The notes below the pieces were generated by a model. It was not told where the DNA came from. It did not search any database and saw nothing but the letters and a program-made list of their open reading frames with translations. Shown here one piece after another: positions 16,146-24,797 of a stretch of DNA of 64,000 bases (position 1 is its first letter; every line of letters begins with the position of its first letter). A program made the translations under genes and the position numbers. The stretch covers positions 124,001-188,000 of the forward strand of contig NZ_JAMHIW010000008.1 of the NCBI RefSeq assembly GCF_023896955.1. Direction: 5' to 3'. This stretch comes from Micromonospora sp. RHAY321 (GTDB lineage: Bacteria > Actinomycetota > Actinomycetes > Mycobacteriales > Micromonosporaceae).

Positions 16146-17306
16146 ATGGATGATCGGCACCGCGACCGGCTGACGGCGGCCGTGGCGGACCTGGTCCCGG
16201 AGCTGTCCCGACGGGCCGGCGAGATCGAGCAGGCCCGGGAGCTGCCCGCCGACCTGCTCGACGCGCTGCGCGCCGCCGGCTGCTTCCGGATGTTCGTGCC
16301 GCGCAGCCACGGCGGGTACGAGGCCGACCTGCGCACCGGGCTGCGGGTGCTGGAGACGCTGGCCCGGGCGGACGGGGCGACCGGGTGGACGGTGATGATC
16401 GGCGCCGAGACCCCGCACCTGCTCGCGATGCTGTCCCGGGAGCGGTTCGACAAGCTCTACGCCGAGGGCCCGGACGTCGTGGTGGCTGGCGGCTTCGCCC
16501 CGCAGGGACGGGCCGAACCGACCGACGGCGGCTACCGGGTCACCGGGCGCTGGGCGTTCGCCAGCGGCAGCCGCCACGCCGACTGGATCTTCGGCAACTG
16601 CGTGCTGACCGGCACCGGGCAGCCGGCGGCCGGCGAGCGGCCGCAGCTGCGCTCGATGCTCTTCCCGGCCGACCGGGTCACCGTGCACGACACCTGGCAC
16701 GCGTTGGGGTTGCGCGGCACCGGCAGCCACGACGTCGAGCTGACCGACGCGTTCTGCCCCGCCGAGGACAGCCTCGACCTGTTCACCGGGGTGCCCTGCG
16801 TACCCGGACCGGGCTTCGTCGCACCGCTGGTGCACTTCGTGCTGCACCTCGGCGCGGTCGCCGTGGGCATCGCGCAGGGCGCCCTCGACGACATGGTCGC
16901 GTCGCTGGCCGGCGGCCGGCAGCGGCTCTACGCCCGCCAGTCACTGGCGGACTCGCCGGCCTTCCGGATCCAGCTCGGCCGGGCCGACCTCGACGTCCGA
17001 GCCGCCCGGGCGCTCCTGCACGACCTGGCCGACGAACTCTGGGCCGCCTGCGCGACCGAACCGGCGGCGGTGGCCCGGCTGCACCCGCGGATCTCGGCCG
17101 CGCTGCCCTGGGTGACCGAGCGGACCGCCGCAGCGGTGGACGCCTGCTACCGGGCCGGTGGTGGCGGGGCGTCCCGGGACGGCACGCCGCTGCAACGCCG
17201 TTTCCGGGACATCCACACGTTCAGCCAGCACGCCGCGGCGGCCGAGGGCTGGCTGGGCAACAACGGCACCGAACTGCTCGGCCGCCCGGTCGAGCTGGCG
17301 TACTGA
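16146..17306 (+). CDS. acyl-CoA dehydrogenase-like flavin monooxygenase
   Basis: The protein has 386 residues with the acyl-CoA dehydrogenase fold and the short N-terminal helix bundle (ELPADLLDALRAAGCFRMFVPRSHGG) characteristic of group D flavin monooxygenases (HsaA, DszC type). The middle beta-domain includes GGYRVTGRWAFASGSRHADW; the C-terminal helical domain ends with the flavin-contact region HAAAAEGWLGNNGTELLGRP. The acyl-CoA dehydrogenase catalytic glutamate is not evident, which favours a reduced-flavin oxygenase. AGGAGAAGACG before the ATG is a good ribosome site. No flavin reductase partner is adjacent. The substrate is unknown. Confidence 0.83.
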   Translation: MDDRHRDRLTAAVADLVPELSRRAGEIEQARELPADLLDALRAAGCFRMFVPRSHGGYEADLRTGLRVLETLARADGATGWTVMIGAETPHLLAMLSRERFDKLYAEGPDVVVAGGFAPQGRAEPTDGGYRVTGRWAFASGSRHADWIFGNCVLTGTGQPAAGERPQLRSMLFPADRVTVHDTWHALGLRGTGSHDVELTDAFCPAEDSLDLFTGVPCVPGPGFVAPLVHFVLHLGAVAVGIAQGALDDMVASLAGGRQRLYARQSLADSPAFRIQLGRADLDVRAARALLHDLADELWAACATEPAAVARLHPRISAALPWVTERTAAAVDACYRAGGGGASRDGTPLQRRFRDIHTFSQHAAAAEGWLGNNGTELLGRPVELAY

Positions 17307-17307
17307 G

Positions 17308-17330
17308 CGCCGGCGGGTCGCCCGCCGGCG
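17308..17330. terminator. hairpin between convergent genes
   Basis: A 10-bp GC-only stem (GCCGGCGGG at 17309-17317 with CCCGCCGGC at 17321-17329, plus one pair) has a TCG loop. It lies directly after the monooxygenase stop and 6 bp before the stop of the convergent gene. Confidence 0.55.
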
Positions 17331-17336
17331 GCGCGG

Positions 17337-18374
17337 TCAGACGTACGGCCGGGTGGCGTACGCGGTCCGGAGCGCGGCCAACCCGGCCGGCTTCGGCGAC
17401 AGCGTGCCCCACCCGGAGTTGAAGTAGTTGGTCCGGACGATCCGTGGCCCGCGCTCGGCGTTGAGCTGCGCCACGGCCGCCGGGACGGTCGCGATCCAGG
17501 CAGCCTGATTCGGGATCTCAGCCGACCGCACCCCCCACTCCGCGATGATCACCGGCCGGGACAGCGCCACCGGCCCGAGGTCCGCCACCGCCCAGTCCTT
17601 TGTGCGGCGAAACCGGGACAGCGCGGTGTCGTTGGCGTTGGTGGCGTAGACGTTCCACTGGAGGAAGTCCAGCCGGGGCATCAGCCACTCCGGGTGGGTG
17701 CGCTGGAAGCAGGCCCGGTCGAAGCCGCCGAGGCCGATGGAGAAGGTGGTGCCGGCGGGCATCGTCCGCGACTTGAACCAGGTGAGGATGTAGTTCACCG
17801 CCTGCAACGCCCGCGCGTCCGACTCGGCCCACGTGTACGCCTTGCCGGCCTCGGTGGTGCCGAACTCGTGGTCGGTGTCGAACTCCGAGGCGAGCTGGAT
17901 GTTCGCCGCGAAGCCGAGCGTGCGGTACTGCGCCAGGGCGCGGTGGAACAACCCGTCGCACTGACCGTTGAGCACCTGGGTGTACCCGTACGCCTTCGGC
18001 CAGGTGGTGCCCGGCCGCTGCTGGATGGTCATCGACGGCGCCGGGACGGTGTAGCTGGTGCCGTCCACGGTGAAGGTCTGCGGCCCGGTGTCCGGGGCAC
18101 CGTAGTGCTTCAACTCGAGGACCATGTTCATCTGCACGCCGGCCTTGCCCAGGTTGACCAGCCAGGGTCGGTTGTAGCCGGGGAAGGTGTAGCCGTCGGC
18201 GAAGCTGCGGTACTGGGTGAGCGAGCGGAAGTTGCCGCCGGCCATGTCGGCGGTCGGATCGGCACCGCCGGAGAGGTAGTAGCCACCGAGCACCGGCTGG
18301 CTCAGCGAGTAGTCGGCGGTGGCGGTCGCCGTGTTCCCGGCGGCGTCGCGGACCTGGACGGTGACCCGGGGCAT
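17337..18374 (-). CDS. Ig-like strand plus GH-A type TIM-barrel protein, no signal peptide
   Basis: The protein has 345 residues. Residues 1-25 look like the last strands of an Ig-like repeat (VTVQVRDAAGNTATA). The rest resembles a clan GH-A glycoside hydrolase barrel: candidate acid/base Glu164 (ASEFDTDHEFG) and candidate nucleophile Glu279 (VIIAEWG), 115 residues apart as expected for strands 4 and 7. There is no secretion signal or membrane helix. Its ATG overlaps the stop of the upstream Ig-like gene (TGATG), so both are made together. Small Ig-like plus hydrolase pairs without signals are typical of phage tail proteins; this origin is inference, and no other phage gene is nearby. The substrate may be a beta-mannan or similar glycan. 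Confidence 0.7.
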   Translation of the reverse strand: MPRVTVQVRDAAGNTATATADYSLSQPVLGGYYLSGGADPTADMAGGNFRSLTQYRSFADGYTFPGYNRPWLVNLGKAGVQMNMVLELKHYGAPDTGPQTFTVDGTSYTVPAPSMTIQQRPGTTWPKAYGYTQVLNGQCDGLFHRALAQYRTLGFAANIQLASEFDTDHEFGTTEAGKAYTWAESDARALQAVNYILTWFKSRTMPAGTTFSIGLGGFDRACFQRTHPEWLMPRLDFLQWNVYATNANDTALSRFRRTKDWAVADLGPVALSRPVIIAEWGVRSAEIPNQAAWIATVPAAVAQLNAERGPRIVRTNYFNSGWGTLSPKPAGLAALRTAYATRPYV

Positions 18375-18643
18375 CACGCCACCGCCCGGTACACAGCCAC
18401 CGCGCCGTTGTCGGAGACCCGGGTCCAGATACGCCCGGAGTTGTCGGTGACGGTCACGGCGAGCGGGTCGATGATCGCGGTGACCCTGACCGGGGCACTG
18501 CTGTTGCCCTGCGCGTCGCTGACCACGATGGTGACGGTCAGCGGTTTGGTGTCGGCGTCGGAGTAGGTGACGGTCAGCAGCATCTGGTCACCCGGTGCGT
18601 AGACGGATGCGCTCAGGGCGGCAGTCGCGGTGGGAGCGGCCAT
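18374..18643 (-). CDS. small Ig-like (cadherin/Big-type) domain protein
   Basis: This 89-residue protein is mostly beta-strand: APGDQMLLTVTYSDADTKPL, VTIVVSDAQGNSSAPVRVTA, then AVTVTDNSGRIWTRVSDNGAVAVYRA. This is one complete Ig-like module plus a short cap. AGAGGG precedes the ATG at a good distance. It has no signal peptide. The gene is coupled by TGATG to the TIM-barrel gene, which begins with another Ig strand. Either the two are a natural pair or a single ancestral gene was split. The function is unknown. Confidence 0.65.
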   Translation of the reverse strand: MAAPTATAALSASVYAPGDQMLLTVTYSDADTKPLTVTIVVSDAQGNSSAPVRVTAIIDPLAVTVTDNSGRIWTRVSDNGAVAVYRAVA

Positions 18644-19210
18644 GGTGGGCCCTCTCTGACTCGGCCGCCGGGCCGGGGACGCGGATGAGCGACGCCGGAC
18701 CGGGCGGGGTCCACAGTGCGATGAAAGGCCGGCGGGGCACGGGCGCGGCGCGACCGTGGGCGGCGTCGCGCCCGGCTGTCGGCGGGTGATGACGTCCTTG
18801 TCCCGTGGGCGGTGACACCGCTGCGGGCGCCCGGAGCGGTGTAAACGGCAGTCGCGGGCCTTGCGCGTGGTCGGGCCGGCGGCTGTGCCGTGTCCGCCGC
18901 GACCTCAGGGCCGGGCTGGGTGAGGGCGGCGCCGGTACGGACGGTGCTGTCCTCACCGGGCCGGAGGAATGGGATGTGGCCCGACATCCGTCAGCCTCTC
19001 CACCTGCCCCAACAGTGCTCTACCAGGGGCTTTACCGTCTTGTCCGGTTTGCGACAGCACCGGAGGGCCCGCAGACGGTCGCCCGCGCGGGGCTGCCGTC
19101 GGTCACGTTACGTCGCTGCTACCGATGCCGGCCTCGGCTGGTCCGACTAGCGTTCCAGCGGCGCCGACACCGGCGCGACCGCTTCCCTGCCACGCACTGA
19201 ATGAGGGCCG
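18644..19210. other. gene-free interval between Ig-like gene and acetyltransferase
   Basis: About 570 bp hold no convincing gene; the open frames here have poor codon bias and no ribosome sites. TAGCGT at 19148-19153 could be a -10 box about 50 bp before the acetyltransferase. Promoters for both divergent units must lie here. Confidence 0.5.
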
Positions 19211-20152
19211 ATGTTGTTCCGCGCCACCACCGGGGCCGATCTCGACCGGGTCACCGGCTTCTCCGTCGACGAGCCGGTCAGCACGATCGACGCCGACCGC
19301 TATCTCGACGAGTTGGGCAAGGGGATGTACCGGCCGGAGTGGACCTGGATCGCCGAGGTCGACCGACGGGTGGTGGGCCGCGCGCTGTGGTGGGGGCAGG
19401 CGTCCAGCGAGCACCCGGTCGCCCTGGACTGCCTGCACGTCGAGGCGTCCGTCGCCGACCGCGCGGCGGTCGCGGCTGGCCTGCTCGACGCCGGGCTGGG
19501 GGCCTTCGCGCGGCAGGGCGCGCCGAAGCCACCGCTGTACAACCTGACGCTGCCCAACGGCTGGCGCGACGACGAGGCCGTCTCCGCGGCGGTGGCCTGG
19601 CGGCGGAGCGCGGCGCTGGCGGTCGGGCTCACCGAGGAGGTGGAGCGGCTGCGGTTGGAGTGGACGCCCGAGGTCGGCGTGCCCTCGGGCAGCGGCAGGC
19701 TCGTCTTCTCCGAGGGCTCCGACGAGGAGTTCCTGGACGTGTTCCGCCGGATCGCGGTGGGCAGCCTGGACCTGGAGACCCGCCGGAACCTGGCGGTCAA
19801 GGGCCCCGAGGTCACCGCCCGGGAGGAGATGGACTTCTACCTGGGCTGCCCGGGCGAGCGGGCGTGGTGGCGACTGGTCCGGACCGCCGACGGGACGCTC
19901 GCCGGTCTGGCGATCCCGTCCGCGACCCCCTACAACCGCAACGTCGGCTACCTGGGCGTGGTGCCCGAGCTGCGCGGACGTCGCTACATCGACGACGTGC
20001 TCGCCGAGATCACCCGGTTCCACGCCGAGCAGGGGGCCGAGCTGATCACCGCTACGACCGACACGACCAACGTGCCGATGGCCGCGGCCTTCGCACGGGC
20101 GGGTTACCGCACCGCGCAGATCCGACTGCTCTACTCGGCCCCGGGCTCATGA
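19211..20152 (+). CDS. GNAT-family N-acetyltransferase, two-domain
   Basis: This 313-residue protein looks like a tandem GNAT. The N-terminal half is degenerate (LFRATTGADLDRVTGF, WTWIAEVDRRVVG). The C-terminal half has the acetyl-CoA site in YLGVVPELRGRRYIDDVLAEITRF and a typical last strand (TTDTTNVPMAAAFARAGYR). The family moves an acetyl group from acetyl-CoA to an amine. GAGGG lies just before the ATG. The 3' end overlaps the convergent LAL regulator by 6 bp. The substrate is unknown. Confidence 0.88.
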   Translation: MLFRATTGADLDRVTGFSVDEPVSTIDADRYLDELGKGMYRPEWTWIAEVDRRVVGRALWWGQASSEHPVALDCLHVEASVADRAAVAAGLLDAGLGAFARQGAPKPPLYNLTLPNGWRDDEAVSAAVAWRRSAALAVGLTEEVERLRLEWTPEVGVPSGSGRLVFSEGSDEEFLDVFRRIAVGSLDLETRRNLAVKGPEVTAREEMDFYLGCPGERAWWRLVRTADGTLAGLAIPSATPYNRNVGYLGVVPELRGRRYIDDVLAEITRFHAEQGAELITATTDTTNVPMAAAFARAGYRTAQIRLLYSAPGS

Positions 20153-22807
20153 GGCGAGCAGCGTGGCGAGGTCGGTGCGGGAGGTGACACCGAGCTTGGG
20201 GAACGCCCGGTAGAGGTGGTGCCCCACGGTTCGGGGGCTCAGGAACAGCTGTGCGGCGATCTCCCGGTTGGTGGCGCCGGCCGCGGCCAACCGGACGACC
20301 TCGCGTTCCTGCGGGCTCAGCCGGCTGAGCGGTCCGCCCAGGGACGGTTCCGCCGCGTCGCCGCTGGCCCGCAGCTCCGCCCCGGCCCGGCGGGCCCACG
20401 GCTCGGCGCCGAGCGTCGTGAAGGTGTCGAGGGCGTCCCGCAGGTGGCGGCGTGCTTCGAGTTTCCGGCGGGCGCGACGGAGCCACTCTCCGTGGAGCAG
20501 TGCCGTCCGGGCCCGGTCGACGGCACCGCCGCCTTGGTGCAGCCGGGCGGCCGACACGAAGTGCTGCTCCGCCTCGCCGTCCGACGCGGTCAGGGCACGA
20601 CAGCGGTGGGCCAGCGCCACGAGCCCTGGGCGACCCGTCTTCCGCGCCCACTCGTCGAGGAGACGCGTCGGCTCGACGGCCCGCTCGGGTCGGCCGGCAC
20701 GTACCGCCGCTTCGACGAGATCGGGCAGCAGGAAGACACCGAACAGCCGGTGACCCGGGGCCGCCCGCGCCGCCTCGAACCGCTCCAACGCTGCGTCCGC
20801 GCGTCCGACGCCGAGGTCGAGCAGGCCCAGCGCCCACAGTGCGTCCGCCGTTCCCCGGCCGATGCCGCGTGGCTCGGTGTACGCCAGAGCGTCCCACGCC
20901 AGCCTCCGGGCCTGCTCCTCCTCTCCGCGTACGGCCGCCAGGGTCGCCAGGACGGCGCGCAGGTGGGCGGCCCGGTGTGCCAGGTTGTATCCCTCGGCCA
21001 GCCGGAGTCCGTCGGTGGCGTGCACGGAGGCGGCGTCGTACCGCCCGAGGGTCAGCTCCACCCGGGCGAGCAGGTGCAGCGCGGTGGGCAGCCACCCACC
21101 CATGCCGCTGTCCCGGCAGTGGTCGACCGCCTCGGCCGCGATCTCGTACGCGGCCTGGTCATCGGCGCTCAGGTGGCAGTAGATCCCGGTCATCAGCCGG
21201 TCCATGAACCCGCTGTCGGTTCGACCCCGCGCCGCCATGAGTGGGTGGAGCGCGCGCAGTGCTCCGGGCACGTCGTCGGCGAGTAGGCGGGCGGGGACGG
21301 CCAGCACGAGTTCGGTCGGGGCCCGGGCCGCGACCGCCGCGATCAGCTCCGCGTTCCCGGAGGAGAACGCGGCGTGCAGGGCGTCCACCAGCAGCGCGGG
21401 GAGTTTGTCCGGCCGGCGGACCCCGATGTGATCGGCGCAGTCGAGCAGTATGCGGGCGGCGACGTCCGGACTGCCGTACCCCAGCTCCACCACCGCCCGG
21501 ACCCGCGCGAGATCCGCCGCCAGGCCGGGGTCCTGCGGCGTCACCTCGACCATCGCGGCGAGCCGGCCGCCCCGCTCGTCCTGGCCCGCGTCCGCGGCAG
21601 CCTGGGCGGCGGCGACGAACCGGCGGGCCCGGGTCTCCGGCTCGGCCGTGAGCTGGGCGGCCCGCTCGTACGCCGCCGACGCCGACGCGAGCGCCTGCCG
21701 GCCGCCGGCCCAGACCGCGACCCGCTCCAACTCGTCGGCGACCTCCTCGTCCGGCCCGGTCGCCGCGGCGGCCAGTTGCCAGGCGCGCCGGTGCGCGTGC
21801 TCGGGTGCGACGAGCACGGCTGCCAGCGCCCGGTGTGCGGCGACCCGGCCGGCGAACGGGCTGCCCTGGTACACGGCGTACCGGATCAGCGGATGCCGGA
21901 AGCGCAGCACGTCGCCGGACAACACGATGAGGTCGGCGCGTTCGGCCGGCTCCAGGTCAGCGACCGTCGCCTCCGCGGCCCGCAGGATCACATCGAGTGT
22001 TCCGGTGTCATCTGCCGCAGCCGTCAGCAGCAGTGCCCGGGTGGTCTCGGGTAGCCGGCTGATCTGCGCCTGGAAGGCGTCCTGGACCCGGCTCGACGGT
22101 GCGGACATCGTCAACGGGCTGAGCTGACCGGCGCGCTGCGTCGGGGTCAGGGCGGCGGAGAGTTCCCGCAGCGCGAGCGGGTTGCCCTGCGCCTCGTCCA
22201 GGATCCTTTCCCGAACGTACGGCGGCAGGTCCGAAACCAGCGCCGCGGCGGCCTCCTGGTCGAGTCCCGCCAGGTGCAGCGAGGGAAATCCATCAACACC
22301 GGCCACCCCTGCGGTGCTCCGGGCCGCGAAGATCAGCACGACCCCCTCGACCTGCAACCGGCGGGCGGCGAACGTCAACGCGTCCACCGACGCCCGGTCG
22401 AGCCACTGCGCGTCGTCCACCAGGCAGAGCAGCGTTCCCCCGTCGGCGGCCTCCGACAGCATGGTGAGCACGGCCAGGCCGATGACGAACCGGTCGTGCA
22501 CCGTGTCGTCGGTGAGCCCGAAGACCGCCCGCAGCGCCCTGGCCTGAGGGCTGGGCAGCTGGTCGACACGATCCATGACCGGCAGGAACAACTGGTGCAG
22601 GCCGGCGAAGGCGAGTTCCGTCTCCGATTCCAGGCCGACGAGCCGCAGCACCCGCATCCCGGACGCGCGGGCGGTGGCGTAGTCGAGCAGCGCCGTCTTG
22701 CCGATGCCCGCTTCACCGTGGATCAGCAGGACGCTGCTCGCGCCGCCCCGGGCATCGGCCAGCATCCGGTCGACCCGGTCGCGCTCCGCCGCCCGGCCCT
22801 GCACCAC
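20147..22807 (-). CDS. LAL-type LuxR regulator with AAA ATPase
   Basis: This 886-residue MalT-like regulator has an N-terminal ATPase (Walker A GEAGIGKTAL at 31-40, Walker B around LLCLVDDAQWLDRAS), a long helical-repeat middle, and a C-terminal LuxR helix-turn-helix (LSPQEREVVRLAAAGATNREIA, then LSPRTVGHHLYRAFPKLGV). Such proteins activate transcription in an ATP- and inducer-dependent way and often sit in secondary-metabolite clusters, but no such cluster is adjacent. Start GTG codons are at 22807 and 22804 after a G-rich ribosome site. The target genes are unknown. Confidence 0.93.
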   Translation of the reverse strand: MVQGRAAERDRVDRMLADARGGASSVLLIHGEAGIGKTALLDYATARASGMRVLRLVGLESETELAFAGLHQLFLPVMDRVDQLPSPQARALRAVFGLTDDTVHDRFVIGLAVLTMLSEAADGGTLLCLVDDAQWLDRASVDALTFAARRLQVEGVVLIFAARSTAGVAGVDGFPSLHLAGLDQEAAAALVSDLPPYVRERILDEAQGNPLALRELSAALTPTQRAGQLSPLTMSAPSSRVQDAFQAQISRLPETTRALLLTAAADDTGTLDVILRAAEATVADLEPAERADLIVLSGDVLRFRHPLIRYAVYQGSPFAGRVAAHRALAAVLVAPEHAHRRAWQLAAAATGPDEEVADELERVAVWAGGRQALASASAAYERAAQLTAEPETRARRFVAAAQAAADAGQDERGGRLAAMVEVTPQDPGLAADLARVRAVVELGYGSPDVAARILLDCADHIGVRRPDKLPALLVDALHAAFSSGNAELIAAVAARAPTELVLAVPARLLADDVPGALRALHPLMAARGRTDSGFMDRLMTGIYCHLSADDQAAYEIAAEAVDHCRDSGMGGWLPTALHLLARVELTLGRYDAASVHATDGLRLAEGYNLAHRAAHLRAVLATLAAVRGEEEQARRLAWDALAYTEPRGIGRGTADALWALGLLDLGVGRADAALERFEAARAAPGHRLFGVFLLPDLVEAAVRAGRPERAVEPTRLLDEWARKTGRPGLVALAHRCRALTASDGEAEQHFVSAARLHQGGGAVDRARTALLHGEWLRRARRKLEARRHLRDALDTFTTLGAEPWARRAGAELRASGDAAEPSLGGPLSRLSPQEREVVRLAAAGATNREIAAQLFLSPRTVGHHLYRAFPKLGVTSRTDLATLLAS

Positions 22808-22953
22808 GTACCCCCGTCGTCACCCGTCCCGCCGCCCCGTCGACGCGACGCCGCACGTCAGACAGCTCGACACGCAGCTCAAGAACCTAGCCGAGCGGAC
22901 GCCGCCGATCGGGAACGGGCCTCGGGTTGGTGTCCTGCGCTACCGGGCGGGCG

Positions 22954-23748
22954 TCACTCGGGTGCGGCGCCCCGGACGGCCCAGGCGCGCGCGGCGAGCC
23001 GGATCGAGCCGTCCGGCTCGACCGGCAGCCGGGCGGCCAGCAGCTCCCGCAGCGCGGTCCGTTCCGGCTCGGCCAGGGTCGTGACGTACGCCGGGGCGGC
23101 GCCCTGACCGCCGAGGAACGGCGTCCAGTAGTCGGTGAAGTCAGCGAAGACGGTCGACACCTCGACGGCCCGGACCGACACCTCCCCCAGCCCGGCTTCC
23201 ACCCACAGCGCCCGCAGGGCGTCCGGCTGGCACACCGGAAAGCGGCTTCCCTCGTCCAGTTCGGCGGCGACCGGGTCGGGCTGGGCGGCGGCCGCCCAGA
23301 AGTGCCGCATCATCGCCATGCCCTCGGCGTAGTCCCAGACGTACGCGGCCACCGCCCCCGCCGGCCGGACCACCCGGGCGAACTCGGCCACCGCCCGCGC
23401 CGGCTCGGGGACGAAGTTGAGCGCCAACCCGCTGACCACCGCGTCCACGGCGTTGTCGGGCAACGGCAAGGCCCGGGCGTCACCGACCTGGAAGGTCGCC
23501 CGAGCGTCGGTGACGCGGGCTCGCGCGTTGCCGACGAAGCCCACGGAACGATCGATGCCGGTCACCCGGGCAGGATCGGTGTCGGCGAGGATGGTCGAGG
23601 TCAACGCGCCGGTGCCGCAGCCCACGTCCAACCAGTGCCGCCCGGGCGGCACGTACAGCCCGTCCAGGAAATCGGCCGCGATCAGGCGGCTCCACCGACC
23701 CACATACGTCTCGTACGCGTCACCGTCCGCCCACACCGGGTGCGCCAT
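22954..23748 (-). CDS. class I SAM-dependent methyltransferase
   Basis: The protein has 264 residues with a Rossmann fold: motif I HWLDVGCGTGAL near residue 40, motif II VTGIDRS, motif III QVGDARALPLPDNAVDAVVSG, then an UbiE-like FVPEPARAVAEFARVVRPAG. The acceptor is unknown. The ATG at 23748 is fixed by a TATCGT box exactly 6 nt upstream and the lack of any ribosome site, pointing to a leaderless transcript; an ATG at 23781 in frame is less likely. It lies between the LAL regulator and the DHFR-like gene, all on the minus strand but not closely spaced. Confidence 0.88.
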   Translation of the reverse strand: MAHPVWADGDAYETYVGRWSRLIAADFLDGLYVPPGRHWLDVGCGTGALTSTILADTDPARVTGIDRSVGFVGNARARVTDARATFQVGDARALPLPDNAVDAVVSGLALNFVPEPARAVAEFARVVRPAGAVAAYVWDYAEGMAMMRHFWAAAAQPDPVAAELDEGSRFPVCQPDALRALWVEAGLGEVSVRAVEVSTVFADFTDYWTPFLGGQGAAPAYVTTLAEPERTALRELLAARLPVEPDGSIRLAARAWAVRGAAPE

Positions 23749-23754
23749 GCCGGA

Positions 23755-23760
23755 ACGATA
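23755..23760 (-). promoter_or_regulatory. -10 box for leaderless methyltransferase mRNA
   Basis: TATCGT on the minus strand is followed by 6 nt and the ATG at 23748. Confidence 0.45.
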
Positions 23761-23906
23761 CGACAGACCTGGGTTTCCCATGACCCGCCGAACCGTCGGT
23801 GGCCGTGACCCGTCGGCCCCGACACTCGACCACCTGGCCGATCGGTGCGCGCTGCCCCTGGTCGACGAGACGGGCGGCTCGACGAGGGGCACCGCCGGCG
23901 GCGGCT

Positions 23907-24551
23907 TCAGTCGTCGCGCCCGGCACCGCGGTCGGGTGCGCTCATGTCCCCCGTCCCGGGCGTGCCCTCGGCGAGCCCGTAGCGCAGGTACACGGTGCCC
24001 TTCGGACTGGCCACCGGCGGTTCGAGGAGTGTGACGTTCGTGGGCACGACGCCACCGTCGAACACCTTCTTCCCGACGCCGAGCACGACCGGGTACACCC
24101 AGAGGTCGAGACGGTCGAAGAGCTTCTCGCGCAGGAGGGTCTGCACCAGGTTCAGGCTCCCGACGACCTTCACGTGCTCGTGCCGGTCACGGATCTCGCG
24201 GACCGCGCCGGCCAGATCTGGGCCGAGCTGGCTGGACCCGGCCCACGAGAGGTCGGGTCTGCCGCGGGAGGCCACGTACTTCGGGACGCTGTTGAAGAGT
24301 GTGGCGATCTCGCTGTCCTCGCCGCCCTCCTGGTGGGGCCAGTAGCCGGCGAAGATGTCGTACGTCCGCCGGCCGAGCAGGAGGGCATCCGTGCCCTCGT
24401 ACGCGGCACCGATCTGCGCTCCGGTGGCCTCGTCCAGCAGGGGCGCCTGCCAGCCGCCGAACGGGAACCCCGCCGGGTCCTCGTCGGGGCCACCGGGCGA
24501 CTGCCCGACGAGGTCGAGGGTCGCGAACAGCTCGATGTGGATGAGGCCCAT
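23907..24551 (-). CDS. dihydrofolate reductase-family protein (RibD C-terminal type)
   Basis: The 214 residues show the RibD_C/DHFR-like fold: an N-terminal strand IHIELFATLDLVGQ, LLLGRRTYDIFAGYWP near residue 60, VPKYVASRG, then VKVVGSLNLVQTLLREKLFDRLDLWVYPVVLGVGKKVF. This matches the widespread small reductase family, not a housekeeping folate enzyme; the substrate is unknown but NADPH is the expected cofactor. GGGAG precedes the ATG. The C-terminal 20 residues are polar and probably disordered. It stands alone. Confidence 0.88.
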   Translation of the reverse strand: MGLIHIELFATLDLVGQSPGGPDEDPAGFPFGGWQAPLLDEATGAQIGAAYEGTDALLLGRRTYDIFAGYWPHQEGGEDSEIATLFNSVPKYVASRGRPDLSWAGSSQLGPDLAGAVREIRDRHEHVKVVGSLNLVQTLLREKLFDRLDLWVYPVVLGVGKKVFDGGVVPTNVTLLEPPVASPKGTVYLRYGLAEGTPGTGDMSAPDRGAGRDD

Positions 24552-24689
24552 GCCTGACTCCCGATGAGTTGGTTGTCTCGGTGCGCAGCGCGCTGCCCTG
24601 CGTACGTCACCAGGCCCGGACCCCGCACCAGCACTCCCCGCTCACGATAGATCACAGACCGCGTCCACACTGGTAGCTGCCATCCAGCG

Positions 24690-24797
24690 TCACCGCAGGT
24701 GTTGGTCGGTGCCGTGGATCTTCGCCAGTTCCGCGGCGAACTCGGCCTCGGTGAGCGCGCCACGCTGGTGACGGGCGGTGTCCAGCCCGCGCGGCTC
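24690..24797 (-). pseudogene. SHOCT-domain remnant
   Basis: A short reading frame ending at 24690 encodes LDTARHQRGALTEAEFAAEL followed by AKIHGTDQHLR. This is the classic SHOCT pattern (short C-terminal domain, G-x-[LI]-T-x-x-E-F). No start codon with a ribosome site lies in front, and upstream the frame runs into the 3' end of the dehydrogenase gene, so only the C-terminus of a former gene survives. I infer a decayed gene that was cut off by rearrangement. Confidence 0.55.

Noticed and set aside
18805..19200. Open frame of 131 codons before the acetyltransferase
   Set aside because: No ribosome site, poor codon bias, and no conserved feature; treated as intergenic.
20147..22807. LAL regulator as evidence for a secondary-metabolite cluster
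   Set aside because: No polyketide, peptide or terpene biosynthesis genes lie near it in the window.
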